Shown: positions 12,054 through 12,556 of the stretch, piece after piece | Layout of the letters: the number at the start of each line of letters is the position of its first letter | Position numbering within the stretch: position 1 is the first letter of the stretch | Notes under the pieces: generated by a model | Databases searched by the model: none | The model's input: the letters and a program-made list of their open reading frames with translations, nothing else | Told to the model about the DNA's origin: nothing | NCBI GenBank assembly: GCA_041655755.1 | Contig: JBBAEY010000067.1 | Location: 1-12,556 of the forward strand | Length of the DNA: 12,556 nt | Direction: 5' to 3' | From: JAAYFT01 sp041655755 | GTDB lineage: Bacteria > Bacillota > Clostridia > Tissierellales > Tissierellaceae | Position numbers and translations under genes: made by a program

Positions 12054-12556
12054 CTAGTTGCCTATCTCCTTTACCTCTACACCTGTATAGTAGTGTCTCA
12101 ATATCTCCTCATAATCGCTTCCATTCTTGGCCATGCCATTGGCCCCCCACTGGCTCATTCCCACGCCGTGGCCATAGCCACGGGTTTCAATTTCAATTAT
12201 GTTTAGGCTTGTATCTAGGGTGATGATAAAGCTGGTAGAATCTAAATCGAACAGGTCCCTTAGGTCCCTGCCTTCCACTACTATTCCATCTATGGAAACC
12301 TTCTTTACCCTGCCTGTCATTGTCTTGTCTATTAGTTTTATTTTTTCATGGATATTTTCCCTGCTTATATTTACCTTTGGGTAGGCCGATTTTATCTTTG
12401 CTATGAAATCGTCTATTGCCATGGTCAGTATACTTTTAAATCTGGGTGCTTCCTCTTCATTGGGGCTGGGTACAGATTTTAAATATGGAAGGCTTAGGGC
12501 AAACACCTCTCTGGCATCCTCTGTCCACCCTCCAGATGTAGAGTGATATAGGGGCT
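12054..12556 (-). CDS. spoIID: Stage II sporulation protein D (SpoIID), C-terminal part
   Basis: The reading frame is open to the window edge, so the N-terminus (membrane anchor and the catalytic glutamate region) lies outside. The visible part begins PLYHSTSGGWTEDAREVF, the conserved SpoIID YHSTSGG motif, followed by PYLKSV. It continues through KVNISRENIH and SIDGIVVEGRDLRDLF to GYGHGVGMSQWGANGMAKNG, the C-terminal family hallmark. It ends YEEILRHYYTGVEVKEIGN. SpoIID is a mother-cell lytic transglycosylase that cuts denuded glycan strands during engulfment, together with SpoIIP and SpoIIM. An internal GTG at 12506 is not the start, since conserved residues precede it. It is followed by a strong terminator and then spoIIQ, so the opposing mother-cell and forespore genes are kept transcriptionally separate. 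Confidence 0.92.
   Translation of the reverse strand, partial: PLYHSTSGGWTEDAREVFALSLPYLKSVPSPNEEEAPRFKSILTMAIDDFIAKIKSAYPKVNISRENIHEKIKLIDKTMTGRVKKVSIDGIVVEGRDLRDLFDLDSTSFIITLDTSLNIIEIETRGYGHGVGMSQWGANGMAKNGSDYEEILRHYYTGVEVKEIGN

Noticed and set aside
12054..12506. spoIID beginning at the internal GTG (12506)
   Set aside because: Conserved SpoIID residues (YHSTSGGWTED) continue in frame upstream to the window edge, so the gene is cut by the window, not started here.
1..12556. tRNA, rRNA or CRISPR array
   Set aside because: No cloverleaf with a GGTTCGA-type loop, no rRNA-like sequence and no regularly spaced direct repeats were seen on reading.

Overview
The window looks like a chromosomal segment from a low-GC, endospore-forming, flagellated Firmicute of the clostridial/tissierellial kind. 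The reasons are AT-rich intergenic DNA, strong GGAGG-type ribosome sites, several TTG and GTG starts, and sporulation and flagellar rod genes side by side. No species can be named from the sequence alone.

The window has two halves. The right half (about 7.4-12.56 kb) is conserved core DNA, all on the minus strand, in the order spoIID (5' part outside the window), spoIIQ-like M23 protein, spoIIID, mreB/mbl, flgF-type rod gene, flgG, and a flgJ-type rod-binding gene. This order matches the Bacillus spoIID-spoIIQ...spoIIID-mbl-flhO-flhP neighbourhood. Regulatory signals divide it into units: a terminator after spoIID that overlaps a candidate sigma-F promoter for spoIIQ, a terminator after spoIIID, and a near-consensus sigma-D (FliA) promoter that overlaps the mbl stop codon and should drive flgF-flgG-flgJ. 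A bidirectional terminator ends the flagellar unit and the convergent gene.

In the middle (4.66-7.38 kb, plus strand) is a large secreted phosphodiester glycosidase (NAGPA family) with Ig-like, jelly-roll-like and degenerate metallophosphoesterase-like parts. Its leader carries an 11-bp inverted repeat that includes the -10 box. Divergent from it is a hicA-hicB toxin-antitoxin pair. A second, unpaired hicB follows with its own promoter, and a perfect 17-bp palindrome lies in the spacer of that promoter. A 77-bp, 92% identical repeat occurs once after each hicB.

The left 3 kb is accessory DNA made mostly of relics: a tail-fibre-type phage protein with a nonsense codon and a frameshift, an XhlA-type holin-accessory fragment, an unidentified C-terminal fragment, and an Abi_2 (AbiD/AbiF-type) defence gene collapsed by an internal deletion. 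The Abi relic keeps its first 19 codons, its last ~72 codons, a promoter, a stem-forming leader and a terminator. Two intact genes lie among the relics: a hypoxanthine-DNA glycosylase-like gene and an unrecognised 211-residue protein with its own promoter. The most interesting parts are the Abi relic with its preserved leader RNA, and the duplicated hicB region with its repeat and palindromes.
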